Below are positions 21,225-29,176 of a DNA stretch of 64,000 bases, piece by piece. Within the stretch, counting starts at the first letter, position 1, and every line of letters starts with the position of its first letter. The notes beneath the pieces are model-generated. The model was given only the letters and a program-made list of their open reading frames with translations, was not told the DNA's origin and ran no database searches. Made by a program: the position numbers and the translations under genes. Source of the DNA: Methylovirgula ligni (GTDB taxonomy: Bacteria > Pseudomonadota > Alphaproteobacteria > Rhizobiales > Beijerinckiaceae); NCBI RefSeq assembly GCF_004135935.1, contig NZ_CP025086.1, forward strand, positions 1,178,001 to 1,242,000, given 5' to 3'.

Positions 21225-22151
21225 ATGGCAAGAGAGCGCGGCATCGCAGCCTTTCTGGAGATGCTGGCCGCCGAGCGCGGCGCTGCCGCCAACACGCTCG
21301 AAGCCTATCGCCGCGACCTCGCCGATTATCACGGGAGCCTCGCCCGCGCCGGCAAGAGCCTGCAAAATGCCGCGACGGATGACATCAAGGCCTATCTGCG
21401 GGGGCTGAAGAGCCGTGGCTTCGCCCCGTCCTCCAGCGCCCGGCGGCTTTCGGCGATCCGGCAGTTGCATCGTTTCCTCTATGCCGAGGGTCTGCGCGGC
21501 GATGATCCCGCCGCGATTCTGGAGGGGCCGCGACGCGCGCCGAGCCTGCCCAAAATCCTGTCCGTCGAGGAGGTCGAGCGCTTGCTCGCCACCGCCCATG
21601 CCGCCGCGGCCGATGCGCCGGAAAAGTCCGCCGAGCGGCTCGACGCGCTGCGCACCGTCTGTCTGCTCGAATTGCTCTATGCGACGGGGCTGCGCGTTTC
21701 GGAGCTGGTGGCGCTGCCGAAGACGGCGGGCAAGGGCGCCGAGCCGCTGATCTACGTGCGCGGCAAAGGCGGGCGCGAGCGGCTCGTGCCCCTTTCCGAG
21801 CCGGCGCGCCGGGCCATCGCCGCCTATCGCGCGCTTCTGGAGACGCGGGGCGGCGCCGCCGGCCCCTGGCTTTTCCCCGCCGCGGCCGCTAGCGGCCATC
21901 TGAGCCGGCAGGTTTTTGCCCGTGATCTCAAGACCATAGCCGCGCGAGCCGGCATCACCACGGCGCGCGTCAGCCCGCATGTGCTGCGCCATGCCTTCGC
22001 CAGCCACCTTTTGCAGAACGGCGCCGATCTGCGCGTCGTGCAGGAATTGCTCGGCCACGCCGATATTTCGACGACGCAGATCTATACCCACGTGCTCGAC
22101 GCGCGGATGAAGGCGATGGTGCGCGATCTGCACCCGCTGAACGAGGTTTAG
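21225..22151 (+). CDS. xerD: Site-specific tyrosine recombinase XerD
   Basis: 308 aa. With XerC it resolves chromosome dimers at dif. A SAM-like core-binding domain occupies residues 1-90 and the catalytic domain 105-305. Catalytic residues visible are Arg157 (ATGLRVSEL), Lys181, His252 and Arg255 ([13 protein letters not shown]), His278 ([15 protein letters not shown]) and nucleophile Tyr287. The chromosomal-housekeeping context and Xer signatures argue against a mobile integrase. It overlaps the convergent amidotransferase gene by 4 bp. Confidence 0.93.
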   Translation: MARERGIAAFLEMLAAERGAAANTLEAYRRDLADYHGSLARAGKSLQNAATDDIKAYLRGLKSRGFAPSSSARRLSAIRQLHRFLYAEGLRGDDPAAILEGPRRAPSLPKILSVEEVERLLATAHAAAADAPEKSAERLDALRTVCLLELLYATGLRVSELVALPKTAGKGAEPLIYVRGKGGRERLVPLSEPARRAIAAYRALLETRGGAAGPWLFPAAAASGHLSRQVFARDLKTIAARAGITTARVSPHVLRHAFASHLLQNGADLRVVQELLGHADISTTQIYTHVLDARMKAMVRDLHPLNEV

Positions 22152-22867
22152 GCTGCTGTCACGCCTGTCCAGGCGTCAAGGAAGGCGTCGGACCAGCGCG
22201 CGACCGCCATATCATGCTGAAACCAGCCTTGAAGATGCTGCTCGCGCGGGCAGGCGCCGGGCTGTTCGAGGCGGCCGCCGTTGCGCCCCATCCAGCAGCA
22301 CATCATGGTGAAGGTGACCTCGGGATGGAATTGCAGCCCGTAGGCGCGGGTGCCGTAGCGGAAAGCCTGTGCCTCGAAATCCTGCCCCGAGGCGAGAAGA
22401 GCCGCCCCGGCCGGCAGTTCGAAGCCCTCGCCATGCCATTGATAGACGTGGTCGGGGAACGGGCAGTCGCAGACGTTATGGCCATCGGCGGTCGGCTGGA
22501 TCGGATAATAGCCGACTTCGACCTTGCCCTCGGGATGGGCGTAGACGCGGTGGCCGAGGTGGCGGGCGAGCATCTGGGCACCGAGACAGATACCGAGAAA
22601 GGGCTTGTCCTCGGACAGCGGCACGTCGATCCAGTCGATCTCGCGCCGCAGCCAGTCATGCTCGTCATTGGCGCTCATCGGGCCGCCGAACATGATTGCA
22701 CCGGTATAGTCGCGGAGCGTTTCAGGCAGCGGATCGCCGAATCGCGGGCGGCGGATGTCGAGTTCGTAGCCCCGCCCATTCAGCAGGCAGCCGAAGCGGC
22801 CGGGAGAGGAGCGTTCCTGATGCAGGACGATAAGAATCTTGCCGGAGGCCTGCTGATTCGTCGCCAT
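22148..22867 (-). CDS. Class I glutamine amidotransferase-like protein
   Basis: 239 aa from the ATG at 22867; upstream codons are not family-like. The GATase1 fold shows [11 protein letters not shown], the nucleophile elbow [15 protein letters not shown] with the catalytic Cys near residue 95, and LQFHPEVT with the catalytic His. It resembles the stand-alone GMP-synthase-like amidotransferase group (YfeJ/GuaA N-domain-like). The real substrate is unknown. It is 80 bp from the TerB-like gene on the same strand. Confidence 0.85.
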   Translation of the reverse strand: MATNQQASGKILIVLHQERSSPGRFGCLLNGRGYELDIRRPRFGDPLPETLRDYTGAIMFGGPMSANDEHDWLRREIDWIDVPLSEDKPFLGICLGAQMLARHLGHRVYAHPEGKVEVGYYPIQPTADGHNVCDCPFPDHVYQWHGEGFELPAGAALLASGQDFEAQAFRYGTRAYGLQFHPEVTFTMMCCWMGRNGGRLEQPGACPREQHLQGWFQHDMAVARWSDAFLDAWTGVTAA

Positions 22868-22946
22868 AGCCAATACTATCTGCCGAGACGTTTCATTTCT
22901 CGGTGAAATGGTCGGCAAGACTAAGGCAGGAAGACAAGGCAAGAAA

Positions 22947-23459
22947 CTAAGACAGGCTTCCCTTCGCCGCTGCCGGCGCCCAGGGGCCAGCAAATCCTGT
23001 GCCCGCCGCGATGCCGTCGGCGACCTGCTGGCGCAGCCGCAGCCGGTCCGGGCGGGAAACGCCGAGGAGATCGGCGATACGGGCGACGATGCTTTCCTCG
23101 ACTTCGGTCACCGTCCCGTCGGCGAAGGCGATCTCCCACATCATGGCGATGATCTTCTGCCGGCCGTCCTGATCGAGCGCTTTCGTGAGCGCATGAGTGA
23201 AATGGTAGAAATCGACGGCCTGACGGTCCTGCACCTCGCCGAGTTCAATGAGGCGGGTCGTCGTGTCGGCGTCGAGGCCGAATCGCGTCTCGATAATGTC
23301 GCGGAGCCGGCGCTGCTCGTCGGCGGAAAAATTGCCGTCGGCGCTGGCGAGATGGACCAACAGGGCGACCGCCGCGAGCCGGAAATCATCCGGCGAAAAG
23401 CTGCGGGCCTCCGATGCGCCGGTCAGTTCGGCGACGAAATTTCTGATTTGATCGAACAT
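22947..23459 (-). CDS. TerB-family (tellurite-resistance TerB-like) protein
   Basis: 170 aa, all-helical. Two TerB-type acidic segments occur: LLVHLASADGNFSADEQRRL (about residues 33-52) and MWEIAFADGTVTEVEESIVARIADLLGVS (about residues 106-134). Each carries the DG.....E pattern that probably binds metal. No other ter genes are nearby, so a tellurite role should not be assumed. It lies 14 bp before the next gene on the same strand in an apparent row of small genes. Confidence 0.85.
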   Translation of the reverse strand: MFDQIRNFVAELTGASEARSFSPDDFRLAAVALLVHLASADGNFSADEQRRLRDIIETRFGLDADTTTRLIELGEVQDRQAVDFYHFTHALTKALDQDGRQKIIAMMWEIAFADGTVTEVEESIVARIADLLGVSRPDRLRLRQQVADGIAAGTGFAGPWAPAAAKGSLS

Positions 23460-23473
23460 CGCTTTCCCTTGGA

Positions 23474-23800
23474 TCAGCGCAAAGGCAGGCAGGTCCAGTC
23501 GCCCTTGATCTCATGATAGAGGCGGCGCTCGGCGTGCTGCCAGTGCAGGCATTCGCGCCGCGAGGGAAAGCAGAGCTTGTCATCGTGCCAGTCGACGAAA
23601 GCCGACGGCGAATTCGGCGCATAGCGGGCGATGCCACCGGAAAAATGCCCGTACCAGACGGAGGGCCAGGACAGCAGCCGGGCGTCGCAGGCGACGCCAT
23701 CGCCGAAGATCGGCGGGCGGCCGATGTCGGTGCCCGCGGCCTGCGCGCCACCGGCGCCGAAGGCGAGAAACAGAAAGGCGAAGATGAAAGCGCGGGGCAT
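23474..23800 (-). CDS. Small secreted protein of unknown function
   Basis: 108 aa with signal peptide MPRAFIFAFLFLAFGAGGAQA (cleavage after AQA). The mature part has four cysteines (CDARLL, LCFP, ECLHW, WTCLP) and many Trp/Tyr residues, suggesting a small disulfide-bonded periplasmic protein. The internal ATG is preferred to the one seven codons upstream because it starts the signal peptide. It is 14 bp upstream of the TerB-like gene on the same strand. No family recognised. Confidence 0.65.
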   Translation of the reverse strand: MPRAFIFAFLFLAFGAGGAQAAGTDIGRPPIFGDGVACDARLLSWPSVWYGHFSGGIARYAPNSPSAFVDWHDDKLCFPSRRECLHWQHAERRLYHEIKGDWTCLPLR

Positions 23801-23901
23801 GGGATCGTTCCGGGAGGACAACCGGCAAAACTATAATCGCCCGGCGCTGGCTTGATAAGTCCCGCGTCGGCGCAAAAGACGGGGCTCGAAGATCGGCGTG
23901 T

Positions 23902-24144
23902 CTAATTGCGGATCGATTCGTTGCTGATCGCCGTGCGCATGAAATAATACAGCAGCACGACGCCGCAGAGGGCAAACAGCCCTTCGACGATCCGGCTTAC
24001 AAGCGGCGAAAACTGCAACAGGCCGCCGAGCGCCCAGCCCGCCGCCCAGGAGGCGCCAACCATCTCCGTGCCGACAAGAATGCCGACAGCGATCAAGGTC
24101 GAGACATGCAGCCAATTGATGGAGCCACGTTCGGGCAAGGCCAA
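23902..24144 (-). CDS. Small two-helix membrane protein
   Basis: 80 aa with hydrophobic stretches at residues 12-42 and 49-68 and a short charged C-terminus (RTAISNESIRN). GC-rich codon use is normal for the neighbourhood. No family recognised; it is about 100 bp upstream of the secreted-protein gene on the same strand. Confidence 0.5.
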   Translation of the reverse strand: MALPERGSINWLHVSTLIAVGILVGTEMVGASWAAGWALGGLLQFSPLVSRIVEGLFALCGVVLLYYFMRTAISNESIRN

Positions 24145-24224
24145 GTTCCACTCGCTGACGCCGCATTACGCGGCCCGTGGAAGGCGGCAATAAACCATCG
24201 TCTGGCGCGGGGCAAGTTCTTGCG

Positions 24225-24315
24225 AGCAGGCGCGCTAAAACACGGCGAGCACGTCGAAAAAGTCGAAACTTTTTCGAACAGGCTCAGGCGCTTGCTGCTC
24301 TCATCCCCCGCAGGG
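24225..24315. repeat. Family B-like inverted-repeat remnant
   Basis: GAGCACGTCGAAAAAGTCGAAACTTTTTCGAACAGGCTC (24246-24284) contains the CGAAAAAGT/ACTTTTTCG arms of the element at 11288-11402 with different flanks. It lies between two minus-strand genes. Confidence 0.5.
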
Positions 24316-24339
24316 CTTTCGAGCCCCTAGTGCTCGGTC

Positions 24340-24630
24340 TTAATGCTCGATCTTGGGCGACTTGGGACCGCCATGCGAGGCATGGCCGCCCTTACGGCCG
24401 GCTTCCGACGCGAGCTGATGATTTTGCGAGAAGCTGCGTTTGGCCGGACTCACGCTCTGGCCGCCCTTGCGGCCGGCCTGCGCGGCGAGCGCCGGGTTTT
24501 GTGAGAAGCTGCGCTTTTCATGGGGCACGCTTTCGCCGCCCTTGCGTGCGATGGCGCGCTGCTTTTCCGGATCCATCGAAGCGAAACCGCGCGTCGACGT
24601 TCTGGTGGGCAGATCTGTCGTATTTGTCAT
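24340..24630 (-). CDS. KGG-repeat general stress protein
   Basis: 96 aa, hydrophilic. It has three glycine-rich KGG modules: ARKGGESV, GRKGGQSV and GRKGGHAS, joined by two near-identical KRSFSQN linkers. This matches the con-10/GsiB-like stress protein family (PF10685). A perfect EcfG-type promoter (GGAAC-N16-CGTT, 24665-24689) lies 35 bp upstream, and GAGGGA serves as ribosome-binding site. It is therefore a likely member of the general stress response encoded 1-3 kb away. Confidence 0.9.
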   Translation of the reverse strand: MTNTTDLPTRTSTRGFASMDPEKQRAIARKGGESVPHEKRSFSQNPALAAQAGRKGGQSVSPAKRSFSQNHQLASEAGRKGGHASHGGPKSPKIEH

Positions 24631-24664
24631 GCACTTCCCTCGCTAGAAAGCTGGTTGGAAGGCA

Positions 24665-24689
24665 AACGCACCGTCGTGACGAAGGTTCC
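24665..24689 (-). promoter_or_regulatory. EcfG-dependent promoter of the KGG-repeat gene
   Basis: Read on the minus strand: GGAAC (24689-24685), 16-base spacer, CGTT (24668-24665). This is an exact match to the alphaproteobacterial general-stress sigma consensus. The start codon is 35 bp downstream. Confidence 0.8.
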
Positions 24690-24856
24690 CGCCTGCCGAT
24701 TCACATTGCGTGATGTGGCACTTTTGCCGATCCGGCGTGGCGATTGGTTCAAACCAAATGCCGGCATTAGCGTTAAATCCAGCATAATTGACTGATGTCA
24801 GAGAATTTTGCGGACGGCGCGCTATGTATGGCGCATGTGAACAAAGGGAGAGAGTC

Positions 24857-25180
24857 ATGGCAGACCTTAAATCCGTCGAGGCGCAGGTGAGTTCAGACCT
24901 CGCCGCCGATCTTGCCGCCCTGCGCGATGATATATCGCAGCTTTCCACGTCGGTGCTGGAACTGGTGCAGCAACAGGCGGCCGCCGCCAAAACCCAGGTT
25001 TTCGGCGCCGTCGATGACGCGCGGCAAAAATTTGCGGATCAGTCCGCCGACGCGCGCGACCGCATAGGCGCGCTGACGTCCGATCTCGAAAACACCATTG
25101 AGCGCAATCCGTTTGCGGCGATCTTCGCCGGTGCGCTCGCCGGATTTTTGATCGGAATTCTGGTGCGCCCCGGCAAATGA
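24857..25180 (+). CDS. DUF883/ElaB-YqjD-like membrane-anchored protein
   Basis: 107 aa. A long amphipathic, coiled-coil-like region (residues 1-80) is followed by the typical ERNPFAAIFAGALAGFLIGILV C-terminal membrane anchor. E. coli relatives (ElaB, YqjD) are stress-induced inner-membrane proteins that bind ribosomes. ATG at 24857 has GGGAGAGAG just before it. The stop overlaps the next start (ATGA), so the pair is translationally coupled, like yqjD-yqjE. Confidence 0.8.
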   Translation: MADLKSVEAQVSSDLAADLAALRDDISQLSTSVLELVQQQAAAAKTQVFGAVDDARQKFADQSADARDRIGALTSDLENTIERNPFAAIFAGALAGFLIGILVRPGK

Positions 25181-25707
25181 ACGAATTTCTGGCACGTCAG
25201 GCGCGCGAAATCTCGGCGCTGCTCGAAAGGGCCGCCGGCCGTGTGATCGTCAACATCGTTCTGGCGGTGTTGGCGATCATCGCGATCTTCGCCGGTCTCG
25301 CCTTTCTGACGGTCGCGCTCTACCTCAAGGTGGCGGCGCTGGCCGGGCCGTTCTATGCCGCGCTGGCGGTCGGCGGCGCATTTATCCTGTTCGCGCTCAT
25401 CGCTTTGCTCATCTTGCGGCTGAGGCGTCTCTCGGGGCCTCCCGCGCCCAAGCCGAAACCGGTCGAGGCGGACCCTACACAGATTGAAGCGAAGGCGGCC
25501 GAGCGGCGCGCCGCTTTGTCCGCCAATATCGACGAGACGGTCGCGCCGATCCTCAGCGCCTTGCATGAGGCGAATATGCAGCCGGCGGAACTGGCGTTGC
25601 GCGTCGGCGTCGAACTCAGCAAGCAGACGGGACCCTTCGGCCTCATCGCCCTGGCGGTGACCGCGGGCTTCGTCGTTGCCCGCAGCATTTCCGGCAAGAA
25701 GGGCTGA
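25177..25707 (+). CDS. Phage-holin-superfamily/YqjE-like membrane protein
   Basis: 176 aa. A short amphipathic start is followed by two adjacent hydrophobic helices (residues 25-50 and 57-82), a Pro/Lys-rich linker (PPAPKPKPVEAD) and a helical C-terminal part ending in a further weak hydrophobic stretch. Partner of the preceding DUF883 protein by 4-bp overlap. The name reflects fold similarity only; there is no sign of a lysis cassette. Confidence 0.65.
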   Translation: MNEFLARQAREISALLERAAGRVIVNIVLAVLAIIAIFAGLAFLTVALYLKVAALAGPFYAALAVGGAFILFALIALLILRLRRLSGPPAPKPKPVEADPTQIEAKAAERRAALSANIDETVAPILSALHEANMQPAELALRVGVELSKQTGPFGLIALAVTAGFVVARSISGKKG

Positions 25708-25712
25708 GGGGC

Positions 25713-26537
25713 TCAGACCAAAGCAGCTTTTTGATCCGGCGGCGCCTTGCGATAGGATCTGCGATCAAAGAAGAGCGCCTGGCTGATCACGGCTTTCAAA
25801 CTGTCGATGCCGAACGGCTTGGTGATGAGAAAAGCCGGTTCCGGCGGCGTGCCGGTCAGGAACCGCTCCGGATAGGCGGTGATGAAAATCACCGGCAACT
25901 CGAAGTTGCTGAGAATCTGGTTCACGGCGTCGAGGCCGGAGCTGCCGTCCGCGAGCTGGATGTCGGCGAGAATCAGGCCCGGGGGACCGGATTTCGCCGC
26001 CGCGATGGCCTCGTCGCGGGTACGGGCGATGGCGACGACACGATGGCCGAGCTCTTCCACCAGCATCTGAATATCGATGGCGATCAGCGGCTCGTCTTCG
26101 ATGATCAGCACATCGGTGCGGATCTGCTTGGAAATCTCCTTGCCGGCTCGATCGATGAGGCCGGCGGCCGCTTCGCTCGAACAGTCGAGGATGTGGGCGA
26201 CCTCCTCGACATTGAAATTTTCGAGCGCGCTGAGGAGGAAGGCGATGCGCGGCTCGGTCGGAATCGCCTCGAGATTGCGCTGTGCGCCTTTTTCGTCGGC
26301 GGAAAACGGTGCTTCATCGACGTAGCCATTGATGGGGGTCGATTCCCAGACCTTGAGGAAGAGCCGATAGAGGTCAACGCGCAGATCCGCTGTGTCCTCC
26401 AGAGTGCCGGGTTCAGCAACGAGGGTTTCCAAAGTTGCCAGAACATAGGCGTCGCCGCCCGCCTGCGTTCCCGTCAGCGCGCGGGAAAAGCGACGTAAGT
26501 AGGGAACATGCGCGGAAATGGCGTTCGAGACGGACAT
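25713..26537 (-). CDS. phyR: General stress response regulator PhyR
   Basis: 274 aa. Residues 1-135 form a sigma-factor-like (SL) domain and 142-265 a receiver domain. Phospho-acceptor Asp192 (ILADIQLADG), acidic pair Glu147/Asp148, Thr220 and Lys240 are all present. Phosphorylated PhyR binds NepR through its SL domain and frees EcfG. An excellent ribosome-binding site (AAGGAGG) lies 5 bases before ATG. It is divergent from nepR-ecfG with an EcfG-type promoter in the shared region. No PhyR kinase is adjacent. Confidence 0.96.
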   Translation of the reverse strand: MSVSNAISAHVPYLRRFSRALTGTQAGGDAYVLATLETLVAEPGTLEDTADLRVDLYRLFLKVWESTPINGYVDEAPFSADEKGAQRNLEAIPTEPRIAFLLSALENFNVEEVAHILDCSSEAAAGLIDRAGKEISKQIRTDVLIIEDEPLIAIDIQMLVEELGHRVVAIARTRDEAIAAAKSGPPGLILADIQLADGSSGLDAVNQILSNFELPVIFITAYPERFLTGTPPEPAFLITKPFGIDSLKAVISQALFFDRRSYRKAPPDQKAALV

Positions 26538-26576
26538 CTTTCCTCCTTAAGCACTGACGAGCTCAGGCTAGAATCT

Positions 26577-26601
26577 AATGTCTCAGGAGAAATTTGGTTC
26601 C
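26577..26601 (-). promoter_or_regulatory. EcfG-type promoter of phyR
   Basis: Minus strand GGAAC (26601-26597), 16-base spacer, CATT (26580-26577). The -35 is perfect and the -10 has one mismatch to CGTT. It lies 40 bp before phyR. Confidence 0.6.
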
Positions 26602-26609
26602 AATTGAAA

Positions 26610-26634
26610 GGAACCTTCGCCAAAACATTACGTT
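26610..26634 (+). promoter_or_regulatory. EcfG-type promoter of nepR-ecfG
   Basis: GGAAC (26610-26614), 16-base spacer, CGTT (26631-26634): an exact general-stress sigma consensus, giving positive autoregulation. Its -35 element is the inverted partner of the phyR -35 (GGTTCC AATTGAAA GGAACC). Confidence 0.8.
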
Positions 26635-26785
26635 ATGCATCGGCGGGCGCAAGCCTGCCCAAAACTGGCTTTACAGGTAAGACGTCGCCAGCAGAAATGC
26701 ATTAGCCAGTGGCGAAAGTTTGAAATTGCAACCGGGTTGTCCGCGTGGGGGCGGGACGGTCCACTGATTTGGCCGAGTTGGCACG

Positions 26786-27142
26786 ATGGATCAGGACGAG
26801 AACCTCTACAGGGGCGCACCAGTGACAAAACCCATTGAAATCAAAACGAAAAATACAGATGCATCGACCTCGGGCCGAATTGAGAAGCTGCGTGCCAAAA
26901 CGAAGGACACCAACGGTGATGCTCAATTTTCCGCCGATATCAGCGTCTTGCCCGTAGGCCGCAAGGCCAAGGGTCCGCCCAATCCCGAAATGGTCGACCT
27001 CATCGGCCACCGCTTGGCGTCCATATACAATTCGGTCGCCTCCCAGCCGGTGCCCGAGCGCTTCCTCGATCTTCTGGCGCAACTCGAAGCGGGCGAGCAT
27101 GAGGCCCAAGCCGGAAAGCCGGCGAAGAAGGAGCGCAAGTGA
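26786..27142 (+). CDS. nepR: Anti-sigma factor NepR
   Basis: 118 aa. The basic, disordered N-terminus precedes the conserved NepR core at residues 70-100: NPEMVDLIGHRLASIYNSV then PVPERFLDLLAQLE. NepR sequesters EcfG until phospho-PhyR binds it. It sits between phyR (divergent) and ecfG (4-bp overlap), the canonical arrangement. GTG at 26822 is a possible shorter start. A leader of about 140 bases separates the promoter from the start. Confidence 0.92.
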   Translation: MDQDENLYRGAPVTKPIEIKTKNTDASTSGRIEKLRAKTKDTNGDAQFSADISVLPVGRKAKGPPNPEMVDLIGHRLASIYNSVASQPVPERFLDLLAQLEAGEHEAQAGKPAKKERK

Positions 27143-27747
27143 CAGGAATGCCGAGCGAAAGCGCCGGCCACAAGCCGGTTAGCGCGCAGGTCAAGGCGGA
27201 GCTGATTTCCGTCATTCCGAATCTGCGGGCCTTTGCGGTTTCTCTATGCGGCAATCCGGACCGGGCGGACGACCTCGTTCAAGAGACGCTCGTCAAGGCG
27301 TGGGGAAATCTCGATTCCTTCGTCGAGGGCACCAACCTGCCGGCCTGGCTCTTCACCATCCTGCGGAATTTCTATTATTCCGAATATCGCAAGCGCCGCC
27401 GCGAGGTTCCCGATCCCGATGGCGCGATGGCGATCAGACTTGCCACCGCGCCGGCGCAGAACGGCCATATGGACCTCTGCGATCTCCACGACGCCTTGCA
27501 GCAATTGCCGAACGACCAGCGCGAGGCGCTAATCCTTATCGGCGTCTCGGGGCTTGCCTATGAAGAAGCGGCGGAGATTTGCGGCTGTGCCGTTGGCACG
27601 ATGAAGAGCCGCGTCAACCGGGCGCGTAACCGGCTCGCCAACCTCCTGTCGATCCATTCGACGAGCGAATTCGGCCATTCGGAGAATTGGCAGGCCACCG
27701 ATCCCGCGACCGCCGGCCATCAATTGCCGAAGACCGGTAGCGATTAA
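27139..27747 (+). CDS. ecfG: ECF sigma factor EcfG (general stress response)
   Basis: 202 aa. Region 2 (residues 25-90) includes AVSLCGNPDRADDLVQETLVKAW and LFTILRNFYYSEYRKRRRE. Region 4 (about residues 115-170) includes LPNDQREALILIGVSGLAYEEAAEICGCAVGTMKSRVNRAR. It directs RNA polymerase to GGAAC-N16/17-CGTT promoters. Start GTG at 27139 overlaps the nepR stop, with GGAG 7 bases upstream; ATG at 27148 is an alternative. The 3' end overlaps the convergent pxpA by 4 bp. Confidence 0.95.
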   Translation: MTGMPSESAGHKPVSAQVKAELISVIPNLRAFAVSLCGNPDRADDLVQETLVKAWGNLDSFVEGTNLPAWLFTILRNFYYSEYRKRRREVPDPDGAMAIRLATAPAQNGHMDLCDLHDALQQLPNDQREALILIGVSGLAYEEAAEICGCAVGTMKSRVNRARNRLANLLSIHSTSEFGHSENWQATDPATAGHQLPKTGSD

Positions 27748-28514
27748 CCCGCAGGCTTGACGAAGGCCCGCAGGCTGACGCCAGCCGCGGCAAGTTCTTT
27801 TCGCACCATAGCAGCGATCGCGACGGCGCCTGGCGTATCGCCATGCACGCAGATCGAATCAATCTGCGTCGGCAGTCGCTTGCCGGATGTGGCGATCACC
27901 GCGCTTTCTTCCACCATGTCCAATACCCGCTTGGCGATGACCTGCGGATCATGCAGCACGGCGCCGTCCTGCCCGCGCGGCAGAAGCTGACCATCGTCGC
28001 TATAGCCACGATCAGCGAATATTTCGCGCGCGACAGCGAGGTCCGCCGTCGCGCCCGCACGCTCGAGTTCCGTGCCGGCAATGGCGAGAAAGACAAGCTG
28101 CGGATCGACGATCCTGGTTGCGCGCGCGATCGCCTCCGCGATCTCGCGCTCCTCGGCGGCGATATTGCTCAGGGCGCCGTGCGGTTTCACATGCGTGATC
28201 TTGTGGCCCGCATAGGCGGCGAGCGCTTGCGCCGCGCCGATCTGATAGGCAACGAGCCGCTCGATTTCCGCCGCCGAAAACGGCAGCCGCCGCCGGCCGA
28301 AACCCCAAAGGTCGGGAAAGCCCGGATGCGCGCCGACAGCGACGCCCTTTTTCTTCGCCAGCCCGAAAGTGCGGGCCATCACCTCGGGGTCGCCGCCGTG
28401 GAAGCCGCAGGCCACATTGGCGCTGGTGACGATCTCCAGCATGGCGGCGTCGTCGCCCATCACATAGGCACCGTAGCTCTCGCCGCAATCGCAATTCAGG
28501 TCGATGCTTCGCAT
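27744..28514 (-). CDS. pxpA: 5-oxoprolinase subunit A (LamB/YcsF family)
   Basis: 256 aa. Family motifs are complete: DLNCDCGESYGAY at the N-terminus, TSANVACGFHGGDPEVM, GAHPGFPDLWGFGRR, VKPHGALSN and CVHGDTPGAV. PxpA with PxpB/PxpC hydrolyses 5-oxoproline to glutamate. The partners PxpB and PxpC are not adjacent, so they must be elsewhere or the protein has another role. It converges on ecfG. The ATG is the first in the frame giving the family N-terminus. Confidence 0.9.
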   Translation of the reverse strand: MRSIDLNCDCGESYGAYVMGDDAAMLEIVTSANVACGFHGGDPEVMARTFGLAKKKGVAVGAHPGFPDLWGFGRRRLPFSAAEIERLVAYQIGAAQALAAYAGHKITHVKPHGALSNIAAEEREIAEAIARATRIVDPQLVFLAIAGTELERAGATADLAVAREIFADRGYSDDGQLLPRGQDGAVLHDPQVIAKRVLDMVEESAVIATSGKRLPTQIDSICVHGDTPGAVAIAAMVRKELAAAGVSLRAFVKPAG

Positions 28515-28578
28515 GCGCGCATGAATGCACGCCCGCAGCGGCGGAACAAGCGGCCCGGCGCGCTCGACTTTTATGGCT

Positions 28579-29007
28579 CTAGCGCCGGGTGAGTTCCTTG
28601 CGCCGACGGTCGATCAGCATATTGGCGATCTTCATCCGCGCCGTTGCCTGCTCGGCAAGCCGGGGATGCAGCATCAGATCGGGATGGTTGCGGCGCGCGA
28701 AGGCACGGCGGATGCGCGCGAGGTCGTCGAGAGTTCGTGCCGACTCGAGTTCGAGTTCCGCGATGATGCGCTCTTCATCGTTCAGCGAGAGGAGAAGCGG
28801 CGGCTCTTCTTCTCCGGTTTCGTGATAGGCGGTGCGCGGGTCTTGCGGATCGCCGGCAATATCTTCAGCCGCTGCGACGAAGACGCGGAACAGCCAGTCC
28901 GGGCTCGATGCCGCCGGTGCCGCCTCGCCGAGATCGTCCGCCGCGTGCGGATCGAGCGCCAGGTCTTCGAGAATATCGCTGAAGGACGGCTGCCGGATCG
29001 GCTGCAT
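28579..29007 (-). CDS. J-domain-like protein
   Basis: 142 aa from the ATG at 29007; upstream sequence is poorly coding. The acidic N-terminal half has no recognised domain. Residues about 98-140 resemble DnaJ helices I-III, with the HPD tripeptide in FARRNHPDLML and ATARMKIANMLIDRR after it. J domains stimulate DnaK ATPase. Here the domain is C-terminal, so it is probably a specialised co-chaperone of unknown target. It lies 64 bp upstream of pxpA on the same strand. Confidence 0.65.
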   Translation of the reverse strand: MQPIRQPSFSDILEDLALDPHAADDLGEAAPAASSPDWLFRVFVAAAEDIAGDPQDPRTAYHETGEEEPPLLLSLNDEERIIAELELESARTLDDLARIRRAFARRNHPDLMLHPRLAEQATARMKIANMLIDRRRKELTRR

Positions 29008-29176
29008 GAGGCTCCTTGGGCATTCGCTGGCGCCGAAAGGAGCGCGGCGCATTGAATGCCGAGGTCGCTTAAGAACCGATTAACCTTAAAAGGGCGGCGA
29101 TGGCCGTAACGGGACATAAAAGGTTCTCCGCCATAAGACGCGCAGGCCCTTGCCGGGCTTGAGCGCTGGAGCCCTT

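Noticed and set aside
21225-22151. XerD-like gene as a phage or island integrase
   Set aside because: Full-length Xer signatures, housekeeping neighbours, and no attachment repeats or phage genes nearby.
22947-23459. Tellurite resistance determinant
   Set aside because: A single TerB-like protein without other ter genes does not support that phenotype.
24737-24775. EcfG promoter before the DUF883 gene (GGTTC ... CGTT)
   Set aside because: The -35 does not match GGAAC and the spacer is 20 bases.
25177-25707. Phage lysis cassette suggested by a holin-like protein
   Set aside because: No endolysin or phage gene nearby; it pairs with a DUF883 gene as in yqjD-yqjE.
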